This document shows positions 1 through 7,628 of a DNA stretch of 34,761 nt, in pieces (positions within the stretch are counted from its first letter, which is position 1; each line of letters opens with the position of its first letter). A program made the position numbers and the translations under genes. The notes under the pieces were generated by a model. That model searched no databases. It was not told where the DNA came from and was given only the letters and a program-made list of their open reading frames with translations. The stretch comes from CALGFH01 sp036003705 (lineage in GTDB: Bacteria > Actinomycetota > CALGFH01), in NCBI GenBank assembly GCA_036003705.1, contig DASYSE010000015.1:1-34761 (forward strand), written 5' to 3'.

Positions 1-175
1 TGAGCAGACCACCACCACCGCCCAGCAGACCACCACCACCGCCCAGCAGACCACCACCACCGCCCAGCAGACCACCACCACCGCCCAGCAGACCACCACC
101 ACCGCCCAGCAGACCACCACCACCGCCCAGCAGACCACCACCCAGCCGACGACCAAGCCGACCGGGGGCGGCTAG
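1..175 (+). CDS. C-terminal tail of a Thr/Gln-repeat protein, probably a PknB-like Ser/Thr kinase (5' end outside window)
   Basis: An open frame enters from the left edge (codons begin at base 2) and ends at TAG 173-175. It encodes a low-complexity tail of Gln-Thr-Thr-Thr-Thr-Ala-Gln heptads finishing in TTTQPTTKPTGGG. No catalytic domain is visible. The kinase suggestion rests only on context: in many actinobacteria, including M. tuberculosis, trpG/pabA converges on pknB near crgA, and PknB-type kinases often end in extracellular low-complexity tails. The stop codon shares the palindrome CTAG with the stop of the opposing amidotransferase gene. It could equally be another secreted or membrane protein with a Thr-rich stalk. 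The reading frame is clear; the identity is inference. Confidence 0.55.
   Translation, partial: EQTTTTAQQTTTTAQQTTTTAQQTTTTAQQTTTTAQQTTTTAQQTTTQPTTKPTGGG
3..140 (+). repeat. 21-bp tandem repeat, six full copies plus a partial
   Basis: The unit beginning AGCAGACC recurs at 3, 24, 45, 66, 87, 108 and, shortened, at 129, an exact 21-bp period. It keeps the reading frame and encodes a seven-residue Thr/Gln/Ala unit. The copies look identical at base level, which suggests recent expansion and possible copy-number variation between strains. Confidence 0.95.
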
Positions 176-783
176 CCGGGGACGCGGGCTCCGAGCCCGG
201 TCAGCCAGTTGCCGAGGAGCTGGTGACCGGCGTCGGTGAGGATCGACTCGGGGTGGAACTGGACGCCCTCGACCGGGTGGCTGCGGTGGCGCAGGGCCAT
301 GATCAGGCCCTCGGCGGTCGCCCCGGTGACCTCCAGCACATCCGGCAGAGCCTCCCGCTCGACCACCAGGGAGTGGTAGCGGGTGGCGGCGAACGGGGCC
401 GGCAGGCCCTCCAGCACCCCGGCCCCCTGGTGGTGGACCGGCGAGGTCTTGCCGTGCACCAGCTCCGGGGCAGGGCCGACGTTGCCGCCGTAGACGTGGC
501 CGATGACCTGGTGGCCGAGGCAGACGCCGAGCACGGGCAGGTCGGCCCCCAGGTCGCGGACGATGCCGACCGAGAGCCCGGCGTCCCGCGGATGGCCGGG
601 GCCAGGTGAGATCACCACGCCGTCCGGGTCGAGCGCGCGCACGTCCGCGACGGTGCCGGCGTCGTTGCGCCACACCACCGTCTCGGCGCCGAGCTCCCCC
701 AGGTACTGCACCAGGTTGAAGACGAACGAGTCGTAGTTGTCGACCACCAGGATCCGAAGTCCGCGGCCCGGTTCGCTATTCAC
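172..783 (-). CDS. pabA: Aminodeoxychorismate/anthranilate synthase glutamine amidotransferase subunit (PabA/TrpG)
   Basis: This 203-residue class I glutamine amidotransferase supplies ammonia from glutamine to a chorismate-using partner for folate (PabB) or tryptophan (TrpE) synthesis in the cytosol. The N-terminal VDNYDSF motif, the oxyanion region SPGPGHP (about 59-65), the nucleophile in GVCLGHQ (Cys88) and the His177/Glu179 pair in FHPES are all present, and the length is normal for the family. The start is GTG at 783, lying inside the end of the upstream acyl-CoA ligase gene (8-bp overlap), so translation is probably coupled. The stop overlaps that of the convergent plus-strand gene within CTAG 172-175. 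No trpE or pabB is in the window, so the choice between folate and tryptophan roles is open; actinobacterial copies next to pknB are often treated as dual-purpose. Confidence 0.9.
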   Translation of the reverse strand: MNSEPGRGLRILVVDNYDSFVFNLVQYLGELGAETVVWRNDAGTVADVRALDPDGVVISPGPGHPRDAGLSVGIVRDLGADLPVLGVCLGHQVIGHVYGGNVGPAPELVHGKTSPVHHQGAGVLEGLPAPFAATRYHSLVVEREALPDVLEVTGATAEGLIMALRHRSHPVEGVQFHPESILTDAGHQLLGNWLTGLGARVPG

Positions 784-2473
784 TGGCTGCCGCCTCGGCC
801 TTGGCCTGCTCCTCCTCGACCAGGGCGCGGCGCAGGACCTTGCCGATCAGGTTCTTGGGCAGCTCGTCGCGGAACTCGATCGACCGCGGGACCTTGTAGC
901 CGGCCAGGCGTTCCTTGGCGAACTCACGGATCTCGTCGGAGGTCGCCTGCCCACCGGACCGCAGCACCACGAACGCCTTGACGACCTCGCCCCGGTAGGC
1001 GTCGGGCACCCCGGCGACCGCCACCTCAAGGACCATGGGGTGCTGGTAGAGGATCTCCTCGACCTCCCGCGGGTAGACGTTGTACCCGGCGGCGATGATC
1101 AGGTCCTTCTTGCGGTCGACGATCGCGAAATAGCCCTCCTCGTCCATCGTCGCCATGTCCCCGGTGAGCAGCCAGCCGTTCCTGAGCACCTGGGCCGTCT
1201 CGTCCGGCTGGTTCCAGTAGCCCTGCATGACCTGCGGGCCGGCGAGGGCCAGCTCGCCCGGCTCACCGGGAGGCATGGTCTGGTCGGGGTCGGACGGGTC
1301 GGCGATCCGGGCCAGCGTGTCCGGGATGGGCATGCCGATGGTGCCGGCCTTGCGCTTGCCGTAGACCGGGTTGGCGATGGCCACCGGCGAAGACTCGGAG
1401 AGGCCGTAGCCCTCGACCAGGCGACCGCCCGAGAACTGCTCGAACCGCTCGGCGACCTCCTGTGGCAGGGGGGCCGCCCCTGACAGGCACGCCTTGATGC
1501 TGGACAGGTCGTGCCCGCCCTGCTCGACGGCATTGTTGATGGCCACGTACATGGTCGGCACGCCGGGGAACAGCGTCGGCCGGTACCTGTCGACCGCGGC
1601 CAGCACCCCGGCCAGGTCGAAGCGGGGCTGCAGCACGAGGGCGGCGCCCAGGCGCAGGCCGAGCAGCAGGCAGACGGTGAGCCCGTACACGTGGAAGAAG
1701 GGCAGCACGGCCATCATGACCTCACGGCCCGGGTCGGCGTCGGGGAACCAGGCCCGTACCTGCTCGACGTTGGCCCTGAGATTCGCGTGGCTGAGCATCA
1801 CGCCCTTGGAGACGCCGGTGGTGCCGCCGGTGTACTGCAGCAGGGCCAGGTCGCGGTCGGGGTCGACCTCGGCCTGCTCCGCGACGGCCGCGGCCGAGCC
1901 GAGCACCTCCCGCCAGCGCTTGACCGGCTCGTCCTTGCCGAGGCTGGCGCTGGCCGCCTTGCCCTTCCTGGTGTAGGGGGCGAGCACCCGCTTGACCCCT
2001 GGCAGCTCGTCGAGCACCGAGGTCACGATCACCTCGCGGACCGCGGTCTGGGGCCGCAAGGCCTTGACCCGCTCGTAGACCAGGTCGAGGCAGATCAGCA
2101 CCTCGACCCCGGCGTCGGTCAGCTGGTGGCCGAGCTCCCGCTCGGTGTACAGGGGGTTGTTCTGGACCACCGTCGCCCCCAGGCGCAGCGCCCCGAACAG
2201 GGCGACCACCGCCTGCGGGCAGTTGGGCAGGATCAGCCCGACCCTGGTCCCCCGACCCACCCCGAGCCCGGCCAGCACCCCGGCGAACCGCCGGGCCTGC
2301 TCCGCCAGCTGGGCGTAGGAGGTGGTGCGACCCTCGAAGTGGAGCGCCGGCGCATGGGGGAAGTCCCTGGCCGCGTCCTCCAGCAGGCCGGCCAGACTGG
2401 CCTTGGGCAGCTCCACGTGCTCGGGGACACCCGGCGGGTAGTTGTCGAGCCAGGGCGTCGTCGCGTCGGGCAT
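776..2473 (-). CDS. Long-chain fatty-acid--CoA ligase (FadD-type, AMP-forming)
   Basis: The protein (565 residues) is an ANL-superfamily acyl-CoA synthetase that adenylates a fatty acid and transfers it to CoA. Visible motifs are the P-loop-like YTGGTTGVSKG near residues 213-223, GYGLSESSP near 353, the hinge region DRKKDLIIAAGYNVYP, and the C-terminal catalytic lysine in NLIGKVLRR near 539. I chose ATG 2473 because a GAGGT element lies about nine bases upstream; the open frame runs further to 2518 but those extra residues are not family-like. It overlaps the pabA start by 8 bp. With the thiolase at 6355-7545 it suggests beta-oxidation or lipid activation capacity, although the two are not in one operon. 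Exact chain-length preference cannot be read from sequence. Confidence 0.9.
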   Translation of the reverse strand: MPDATTPWLDNYPPGVPEHVELPKASLAGLLEDAARDFPHAPALHFEGRTTSYAQLAEQARRFAGVLAGLGVGRGTRVGLILPNCPQAVVALFGALRLGATVVQNNPLYTERELGHQLTDAGVEVLICLDLVYERVKALRPQTAVREVIVTSVLDELPGVKRVLAPYTRKGKAASASLGKDEPVKRWREVLGSAAAVAEQAEVDPDRDLALLQYTGGTTGVSKGVMLSHANLRANVEQVRAWFPDADPGREVMMAVLPFFHVYGLTVCLLLGLRLGAALVLQPRFDLAGVLAAVDRYRPTLFPGVPTMYVAINNAVEQGGHDLSSIKACLSGAAPLPQEVAERFEQFSGGRLVEGYGLSESSPVAIANPVYGKRKAGTIGMPIPDTLARIADPSDPDQTMPPGEPGELALAGPQVMQGYWNQPDETAQVLRNGWLLTGDMATMDEEGYFAIVDRKKDLIIAAGYNVYPREVEEILYQHPMVLEVAVAGVPDAYRGEVVKAFVVLRSGGQATSDEIREFAKERLAGYKVPRSIEFRDELPKNLIGKVLRRALVEEEQAKAEAAASE

Positions 2474-2566
2474 CGTGGTCGCACCTCGTTCCTCCAGGAC
2501 GCACAAGGGCGTGCGCATGCCGGCTTGGCATGGAGTATCTGTTGTCGCCCACCGTCAGGACAATCC

Positions 2567-2601
2567 ACCGGCGCCGCCGAGGAACCGCCGGAGGCGCCGG
2601 T
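2567..2601 (-). terminator. Hairpin directly after the proline-rich membrane protein gene
   Basis: A perfect 9-bp inverted repeat (ACCGGCGCC at 2567-2575, GGCGCCGGT at 2593-2601) begins at the stop codon of the minus-strand gene. The loop of 17 bases can pair further through CCGCC/GGCGG-like segments. There is no U-tract, as is common in GC-rich actinobacterial terminators. It separates the sortase group from the acyl-CoA ligase gene. Confidence 0.45.
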
Positions 2602-3977
2602 CAGAAGCTCTCGGGGAGGACCCGTTCCAGCCAGGGGAAGACATAGAACCAGCAGACCACCATGGCCAGCACGATCCAGGAGACCACGGCGAGGATCCGG
2701 GGCCAGGACCTGCCCGGGCTGTCCTCGGGCTGGCGTACCCGCCTGCCCTTTGACGGTGCGCCGCGCCGGGCCTCGTCCGGTCCGGCGGCTCCAGGGGCCG
2801 ACGCCGGGGCCGGCGGCAGCACGGTCCTTCCGAGGGGCACGGCCGGCTCGACGTCGAACGCCGGGTCAGGGCGCCAGGCGCGGGTGGCCGCACCTGGGTC
2901 GGAACCCCGCCTGGCCGCCGGCACATCGGTCGGGATCGCGGCCGCCCAGTCGCCCGGCGGCGGTGTCGCCGCCGGCGGCGGCTGCACGCCGTTGCCCGGC
3001 CCCGGCTCGGCCGACCAGGCGGTGGCCTGGGCGGGCGGTGGGGTGGGCGGCTGGGGCGCCGGAGCCGGGTCGTCCAGCCAGGATCGAGAGGCGGCCGGCT
3101 CCCACTCGGTCGGGGTGGTGGGCAGCTCGTCGGCCGGCCAGATGAAGGAGCGGTCGCTCGGCTCCCAGCTCTGGGTGGTCTCCTCGAACGGCCAGGCGGC
3201 GGCTGACGGGTCGGGCTGGCTCGGCTCCGGTAGCGGCTCGGCCGCCGGTGGCGCCTCCCAGATCGGGTCCTGCTGGGTGGCGCTCCGGCGGTACAGCTCG
3301 CCGAACAGCGCCGGGTAGTCGGGCTCGCGGCCGGCCGGCTCGGCTGGCGGCCACGCCCCGGTCGGCCTGTCGGCCGGCGCAGCCTGCCACGCCTCCTGAC
3401 CAGGGTCGGCCCCCGACGTCCGCCGGTCGGGTTCCGCCTGCACGGGCCGCCCGGAGTCCCAGAACCCTTCCCCTCCCGTTGCATCAGCTCGACCGGGTGC
3501 CCCGGGCTCTGCCCGCTCGGGTTCCGGGGGCTCCGACAGCCCGGGTCCTGCGGACCCCTCCCGGTCCGTGGGGCGCCAGGACGACCAGTCGGGCTCCGAG
3601 GCCGGCGACGGGGTGACGGGCGGGTCCTGGGCGGGGTCGGCGTCCCAACCGCTCGATCCGGGGCGGTCGGGTTCCATGCCGAGGAGCGGGTAGGTCGGCG
3701 GCGGGGCCGGGTCGGCCGGCGGCATCCAGCTGGGTTCGGCCGGCGGGGACGGGGCGTGAAGCGGCGGGTCTGAGGCGAACGACGGCGGGGCCGGGGCGGG
3801 CGGCGGGGCGGGAGAGCGGCGGCCGCGCAGGGTGTTCGCCCAGTCCTCTTCCTCGTCGTCCGCCCGGGCGGCCTGCTGCTCGAGCTCGGCCAGCCAGGCG
3901 GTGTTGTCGAGTTGCGGATCCTGGTCGCCGCGGCGTCCCTTGGCCCGCTTGCCACCCTGTCCCCGCCAGCCGCTCAT
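2601..3977 (-). CDS. Proline-rich, tail-anchored membrane protein of unknown function
   Basis: I do not recognise a family. The 458-residue protein begins with a basic stretch (GGKRAKGRR), has a short acidic/helical part near residues 24-46 (WLAELEQQAA, DDEEEDW), then about 350 residues rich in Pro, Ala, Asp, Glu and Trp with recurring P-x-W patterns. It ends with one hydrophobic helix (ILAVVSWIVLAMVVCWFYVF) ten or so residues from the C-terminus. No signal peptide is visible, so the long disordered part probably faces the cytoplasm. The start ATG at 3977 lies one base after the sortase stop (TGA-G-ATG), which strongly suggests co-translation with the sortase. A role as scaffold or partner at the sites of envelope growth is inference. 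Low-complexity composition makes homology searches unreliable. Confidence 0.75.
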   Translation of the reverse strand: MSGWRGQGGKRAKGRRGDQDPQLDNTAWLAELEQQAARADDEEEDWANTLRGRRSPAPPPAPAPPSFASDPPLHAPSPPAEPSWMPPADPAPPPTYPLLGMEPDRPGSSGWDADPAQDPPVTPSPASEPDWSSWRPTDREGSAGPGLSEPPEPERAEPGAPGRADATGGEGFWDSGRPVQAEPDRRTSGADPGQEAWQAAPADRPTGAWPPAEPAGREPDYPALFGELYRRSATQQDPIWEAPPAAEPLPEPSQPDPSAAAWPFEETTQSWEPSDRSFIWPADELPTTPTEWEPAASRSWLDDPAPAPQPPTPPPAQATAWSAEPGPGNGVQPPPAATPPPGDWAAAIPTDVPAARRGSDPGAATRAWRPDPAFDVEPAVPLGRTVLPPAPASAPGAAGPDEARRGAPSKGRRVRQPEDSPGRSWPRILAVVSWIVLAMVVCWFYVFPWLERVLPESF

Positions 3978-3978
3978 C

Positions 3979-4677
3979 TCACGCCGCCACCTTGCCGGTG
4001 TTGGCCGAGGTGGAGCTGAGGTCGCCGAAGACGATCAGCCGCTGGCGGGCCGAGTACCGGGGATGGCAGGTGGTCAAGGTGATCGTCGCCTTCAGCTTGT
4101 CGTCCGGTCCCCGGACGTTGTCGAGCACCTGAGTGTCGGTCGGCCGGACGATGGCGGTGCGCGTGACGGTGTAGGTATAGATCGCTTCGCGGGTCACGAC
4201 CGTGATGGTATCGCCTTTGGCCAGTTCGTTGAGCCGGTAGAAGGGTGCGCCGTAGGTGGTGCGGTGCCCGGAGATCCCGAAGGTCCCGTCCTGGCCGGGC
4301 AGGACCGTGCTCGGGACATGGCCGGGACCCTTGCGCAGGTCGTCGCGGCCAACGCCCTCGACCACCACCTTGTTGTCGAGCTGGATCTTGGGGATGTCGA
4401 GCACGGCGAGGGCTTTGCCGGGGAGCGCCCGCTTGGGCACCACCTTCTTGGAGTCGCCGCCGGAGGGGGCCGAAGCCGGCGCCGACCACTCCCGCTGCAG
4501 CTGGTTGCGCAGGTCGCTCTGACCGCGACTGGTCACGGCATTGGTCCCGACGAGCTGGTAGACCAGGAAGTAGAGGACGAAGGTCCCCATGCCGATGAAG
4601 GTCCAGCCGGTTCCGCGCAGCAGCCTCCGCACCGTCACCTCCGAACAGCCGGCGGCCAGGTCGAGGTCGTCCCTCAT
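3979..4677 (-). CDS. Class E sortase
   Basis: Sortases cleave a C-terminal sorting signal and attach surface proteins to the cell wall through a thioacyl intermediate. This 232-residue protein has an N-terminal membrane anchor (GTGWTFIGMGTFVLYFLVYQL, near 23-43), the catalytic His in GISGHRTTYG (about His138), the nucleophile in TLTTC (Cys204) and a catalytic Arg in the following RYSARQR segment. The TLTTCHP version and the single N-terminal helix fit class E sortases of GC-rich actinobacteria. It is followed one base later by the proline-rich membrane protein gene and preceded 54 bp upstream by a thioredoxin-like lipoprotein gene. An LPFTG-bearing surface protein at 8373-9002 is a candidate substrate. 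The start at 4677 (ATG) could be slightly downstream at a GTG without changing the domain. Confidence 0.88.
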   Translation of the reverse strand: MRDDLDLAAGCSEVTVRRLLRGTGWTFIGMGTFVLYFLVYQLVGTNAVTSRGQSDLRNQLQREWSAPASAPSGGDSKKVVPKRALPGKALAVLDIPKIQLDNKVVVEGVGRDDLRKGPGHVPSTVLPGQDGTFGISGHRTTYGAPFYRLNELAKGDTITVVTREAIYTYTVTRTAIVRPTDTQVLDNVRGPDDKLKATITLTTCHPRYSARQRLIVFGDLSSTSANTGKVAA

Positions 4678-4731
4678 CCTACGCGGTCGGCGGCCGCAAC
4701 CTCTCGTTCGGCGGGTTTCGCCCCCGGTCGC

Positions 4732-5268
4732 TCAGGAACCGGCGAGCAGGTCGTCGACTCTCGAGCGCAGGTCGGCGGCGGTCACGCGCCCGCCGATCCG
4801 GCCGGCGCGGCTGCCATCCCGTGCCACGAACCAGGTCTGGGGCAGGCCCGTCACCGACCAGCTCGCCGCCACCCCGCCGCGCAGGCCCTGCCTGTCGTAC
4901 ACGGTCGGGTAGGTCACGCCGACCTCGGTCAGGAACCTGGCCGCCTCCGAGCGGGCGTCGGAGGCATCGACCCCGATCACGGTGACGGGCCTGCCCGCCT
5001 CGGCATATCCCCGGCTGACCGTCTCGAGCGCCGGCATCTCCTCCCGGCAGGGCAGGCACCAGCTCGCCCAGAAGTTGACCACCACCACCCGGCCCCGCAG
5101 GCCGTCAAGGTCGGCCTGGAACTGGGCCTGCGTGCGGGCCACCAGTGGCTGGGCGCCGAGGCGATCGGCCGGGGTGGTGGTCGCCGGGCTGCCCGACCCG
5201 CCGCCGTCGCAGGCGGCAAGGCCGAGGCAGAGCAGCAGCACGACCGTCGCCACAAGCCGGCCGGCCAC
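4732..5268 (-). CDS. TlpA/ResA-like thioredoxin-fold lipoprotein
   Basis: The 178-residue product has a lipoprotein signal peptide with lipobox LAAC (LLLCLGLAACDGG), so it should be anchored outside the cytoplasmic membrane. A thioredoxin fold follows, with VVNFWASWCLPCREEMP carrying the CxxC active site (Cys-Leu-Pro-Cys), the cis-proline in VTGLPQTWF and a C-terminal helix. Members of the TlpA/ResA family reduce or oxidise disulfides in exported proteins, including apocytochromes. I chose GTG 5268 because it gives a standard signal peptide; a longer frame from ATG 5340 would add a non-hydrophobic leader, and its ATG overlaps the crgA ATG in the palindrome CATG at 5338-5341. A GAGGGAGGG tract lies about 20 bases before the GTG, longer than ideal. 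It is first in the group with the sortase. Confidence 0.85.
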   Translation of the reverse strand: MAGRLVATVVLLLCLGLAACDGGGSGSPATTTPADRLGAQPLVARTQAQFQADLDGLRGRVVVVNFWASWCLPCREEMPALETVSRGYAEAGRPVTVIGVDASDARSEAARFLTEVGVTYPTVYDRQGLRGGVAASWSVTGLPQTWFVARDGSRAGRIGGRVTAADLRSRVDDLLAGS

Positions 5269-5338
5269 GGTACGATCATTGGTCGTCGCCGCCCTCCCTC
5301 CAGGGGCTGGGCGGCGCCCCGGGAAAGGAACCTTCCGC

Positions 5339-5578
5339 ATGCCCAAGTCGCGCTCCAAGCGTCGCCGGTACCAGCCGCCGCCTCGTCCCAGGCCGAAGCC
5401 GTCCCCGCCCTGGGTCGGTCCAACCATTGTCGTCAGCCTGATCCTTGGCCTCATCTACATCCTGCTCTTCTACATGCAGCTCCTGCCCTCGTTCGTCGAC
5501 GACCTTGGCAACATCAACCTGGCCATCGGGTTCGCGCCCCTCATTGTCGGGCTGCTGCTGGCGACGCGCTGGACCTGA
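5339..5578 (+). CDS. crgA: Cell division protein CrgA
   Basis: CrgA is a small actinobacterial membrane protein that works at the septum, interacting with FtsZ and peptidoglycan-synthesis components. The 79-residue product shows the family layout: a basic N-terminus MPKSRSKRRR, a proline linker, a first helix (VGPTIVVSLILGLIYILLFYM), a short loop, and a second helix ending in LLLATRWT, the hallmark C-terminus. The start ATG 5339 has AAAGGA about eleven bases upstream. It is divergent from the thioredoxin-like lipoprotein gene, so their promoters overlap in the roughly 70 bp between. Location close to pabA and a probable pknB end is the classical actinobacterial arrangement. It is short enough to be missed because a longer spurious frame runs through it. 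Confidence 0.92.
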   Translation: MPKSRSKRRRYQPPPRPRPKPSPPWVGPTIVVSLILGLIYILLFYMQLLPSFVDDLGNINLAIGFAPLIVGLLLATRWT

Positions 5579-5622
5579 TCGGTCCGGGCCCTGACCTGCC
5601 GAACTACACCTCTGTCATTCTT

Positions 5623-5651
5623 TCCCCAGTTGGGGATAACACTGGGGACAA
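5623..5651. promoter_or_regulatory. Pair of DnaA-box-like 9-mers within a hairpin
   Basis: Between crgA and the FmdB-like gene the sequence holds TGGGGATAA (5631-5639) and TGGGGACAA (5643-5651). Read on the minus strand these are TTATCCCCA and TTGTCCCCA, each one mismatch from the DnaA-box forms TTATCCACA and TTGTCCACA, in the same orientation 12 bp apart. The flanks TCCCCAGT (5623-5630) and ACTGGGGA (5641-5648) form a perfect 8-bp inverted repeat. It could be a DnaA-binding regulatory site or only a terminator-like hairpin after crgA. Confidence 0.4.
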
Positions 5652-5670
5652 CTCGACCGGAGCCGAGCGG

Positions 5671-5919
5671 ATGCCCGTCTACGAGTATGTCTGTCGCGGC
5701 TGCGCCGAGGTCGAGGAGCACCTGCAACCGCTTGGCAGCGACGCCCCAGGTCCCTGCCAGGCCTGCGGCGGTGCGCTGCGCCGGCGCTGGTCGCGGGTTG
5801 CCGTGAGGTACCAGGGCTGGGGTTTCACCAGCACCGACAAGCTGCTCCCGGCCGACCGCCGCGACCAGGACTTCCGCGCCCTACGGGAACGCGCCGAACG
5901 GATCTCCGACGGCGACTGA
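5671..5919 (+). CDS. FmdB-family zinc-ribbon regulatory protein
   Basis: The 82-residue product starts MPVYEYVCRGCAEVEE and has a second CxxC in CQACGGALRRRWSRV, the zinc-ribbon layout of the FmdB family. The typical WGFTSTDK-like segment follows and the C-terminus is charged. Members are small predicted zinc-binding proteins; the name comes from a formamidase operon and their true role is mostly unknown. ATG 5671 directly gives the conserved MPxYEYxC start; the preceding AGCCGAGCGG has only a weak Shine-Dalgarno. It lies 92 bp after crgA, downstream of the DnaA-box-like pair. A much longer frame on the same strand reads into it, but that upstream part is a shadow of the minus-strand genes. 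Confidence 0.88.
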   Translation: MPVYEYVCRGCAEVEEHLQPLGSDAPGPCQACGGALRRRWSRVAVRYQGWGFTSTDKLLPADRRDQDFRALRERAERISDGD

Positions 5920-6007
5920 TGTGCCCGACCGTGGCAGAGGGCCTTTGGGTGGCGGTGGCGGGAACTCACGCCACATGGATACGGACTGCGGGTGGGCGAG
6001 CTGCCAG

Positions 6008-6349
6008 TCACCTCGTCGGACCAGTTGAACCTCGCGTAGGGACTCGGCGGAGGACCATCGTCTCGGCACAGTGGCGGGGCGGGACGTCGGTGCCCTTGCG
6101 CAGCAGGACCAGCTGCTCGCCGCAGGTCTCACAGGCGAACACCAGCAGCGTCCCATCCTCCTCGACGTCCACCGGCGGCCCGGTCGGGCCCCTGGTCGTC
6201 GAGTAGCCCCGGAACACCGCCCGCCCGGTGGCCAGGATCAAGCCACCGAGCAGCAGCGCCGCCACCACGTCGCCGCGCCCGAGCGCGAACAGGACCACGG
6301 CCGCGGCCACCGCCAGCAGCAGGCCGAGGCGCACCCGGCTCCGCCCCAT
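6008..6349 (-). CDS. Small membrane protein with a cytosolic zinc-ribbon-like tail
   Basis: The 113-residue product has two hydrophobic helices near residues 7-23 (LGLLLAVAAAVVLFALG) and 27-43 (VVAALLLGGLILATGRA), then a soluble tail with ACETCGEQL and, about 20 residues later, PRHCAETM. The Cys-x2-Cys plus His-Cys pattern resembles a degenerate zinc ribbon. I do not recognise a named family. ATG 6349 lies five bases after the thiolase stop, so the two are probably one transcript. It converges on the FmdB-like gene, another small zinc-ribbon protein, with 88 bp between stops in which I see no gene. Confidence 0.7.
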   Translation of the reverse strand: MGRSRVRLGLLLAVAAAVVLFALGRGDVVAALLLGGLILATGRAVFRGYSTTRGPTGPPVDVEEDGTLLVFACETCGEQLVLLRKGTDVPPRHCAETMVLRRVPTRGSTGPTR

Positions 6350-6354
6350 CGGCC

Positions 6355-7545
6355 CTACCCGTCCAGCCGCTCGAGCACGGTCGCGTTGGCCATGCCGCCA
6401 CCCTCGCAGATCACCTGCAGTCCGTAGCGTCCACGACTGCGCTCGAGCTCGGCCAACAGGTCGGTCATGATGCGGGCCCCGGAGGCGCCGAGCGGGTGGC
6501 CGAGGGCGATCGCGCCGCCGTTGGGGTTGACCCGCTCCCAGTCCGGCTCGACCTCGCGGCCCCAGGCCAGGACCACGCTGGCAAACGCCTCGTTGATCTC
6601 GACAACGTCCACCTGGTCCATGGCCAGCCCGGCCTGCCGCAGGACCCGCTCGGTGGCAGGGATCACGCCGGTGAGCATCAACACCGGGTCGACCCCGGCG
6701 AGCGCGAAGCCGGCGAACCGGGCCAGCGGGCGCAGCCCCAGCCGCTCGGCCGCGGCCCTGCTGGCCAGCAGCAGGGCGGCGGCACCGTCGGAGATCTGGC
6801 TGGAGTTCCCGGCGGTCACCTGGCCGTCGGGCCTGAAGACGGGCTGGAGCCCGGCCAGCTTCTCCAGGGAGGTGTCACGGCGAACCCCCTCGTCGGCCCG
6901 CACCCAGGTCGAGCTCCCGTCGGGACCAGGCGCCTCCACCGGCACCAGCTGCTGGTCGAAGCGCCCGGCGTCCTGGGCGGCGGCCGCCCGCTGGTGGGAG
7001 CGGAGCGCGAACTCGTCCTGCTCCTCGCGGGACAACCCCCACTTCTCGGTGATCAGCTCGGCCGAGATCCCCTGGGGGACCAGGCGACCCTGGTAGCGGT
7101 GGTGCATCGCCGGCCCGAAGGGCACGCCGGGGCCGTTCATGGTCGAGCCCATCGGCACCCGGGTCATGTGCTCCACCCCGCCGGCCACCACCAGCCTGTA
7201 GCCGCCGGCCATGATTCCCTGGGCGGCGAACTGGACCGCCTGCTGGGAGGAGCCGCACTGGCGGTCGATGGTGGTCGCCGGCACCTCCTCGGGCAGCCCC
7301 GCCGCCAGCCAGGCGTTGCGGGCCAGGTTGACCGACTGCTCCCCGATCTGGGACACGCAGCCCATGATCACGTCGTCGACCAGCATGGGGTCGACGCCGC
7401 TGCGCTCGACCAGCGCCCGCAGCGCAACCGCCCCCAGATCGACCGCGTGCACCCCGGCCAGCCCGCCGTTGCGCCGCCCCACCGGCGTTCGCACCGACTC
7501 GACGACGACCGGCTCCAGCTCCGGCTCCAGCTCCCGTGCCCGCAT
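6355..7545 (-). CDS. Acetyl-CoA C-acyltransferase (thiolase)
   Basis: Thiolases cleave 3-ketoacyl-CoA with CoA in beta-oxidation, or condense two acyl-CoAs. The 396-residue product has the nucleophilic Cys97 in RQCGSSQQ, the NEAFAS motif, the catalytic His in GHPLGASGAR and the acid/base Cys380 in ICEGGGMANA. The length is normal. ATG 7545 was chosen because the protein then starts just before the conserved VVVESVRTPVG segment and AAGGGG-like bases lie upstream; the open frame continues far upstream only as a shadow of the cyclophilin gene. It is followed after five bases by the small zinc-ribbon membrane protein gene. Degradative and biosynthetic thiolases cannot be separated by motif alone; the size and the acyl-CoA ligase nearby lean to degradation. 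Confidence 0.9.
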   Translation of the reverse strand: MRARELEPELEPVVVESVRTPVGRRNGGLAGVHAVDLGAVALRALVERSGVDPMLVDDVIMGCVSQIGEQSVNLARNAWLAAGLPEEVPATTIDRQCGSSQQAVQFAAQGIMAGGYRLVVAGGVEHMTRVPMGSTMNGPGVPFGPAMHHRYQGRLVPQGISAELITEKWGLSREEQDEFALRSHQRAAAAQDAGRFDQQLVPVEAPGPDGSSTWVRADEGVRRDTSLEKLAGLQPVFRPDGQVTAGNSSQISDGAAALLLASRAAAERLGLRPLARFAGFALAGVDPVLMLTGVIPATERVLRQAGLAMDQVDVVEINEAFASVVLAWGREVEPDWERVNPNGGAIALGHPLGASGARIMTDLLAELERSRGRYGLQVICEGGGMANATVLERLDG

Positions 7546-7628
7546 GTCCTGCCCCTTCCTCTGCCTGCAGCGAAGGTGGCACCGGATGCCGGCGTCGTCA
7601 ACCAGTCCGCGGACCTTGGGCTGACGCC

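Noticed and set aside
3832..5919. A 695-codon plus-strand frame ending in the FmdB gene
   Set aside because: It is antisense to sortase and thioredoxin genes; only the last 82 codons have protein character and their own start.
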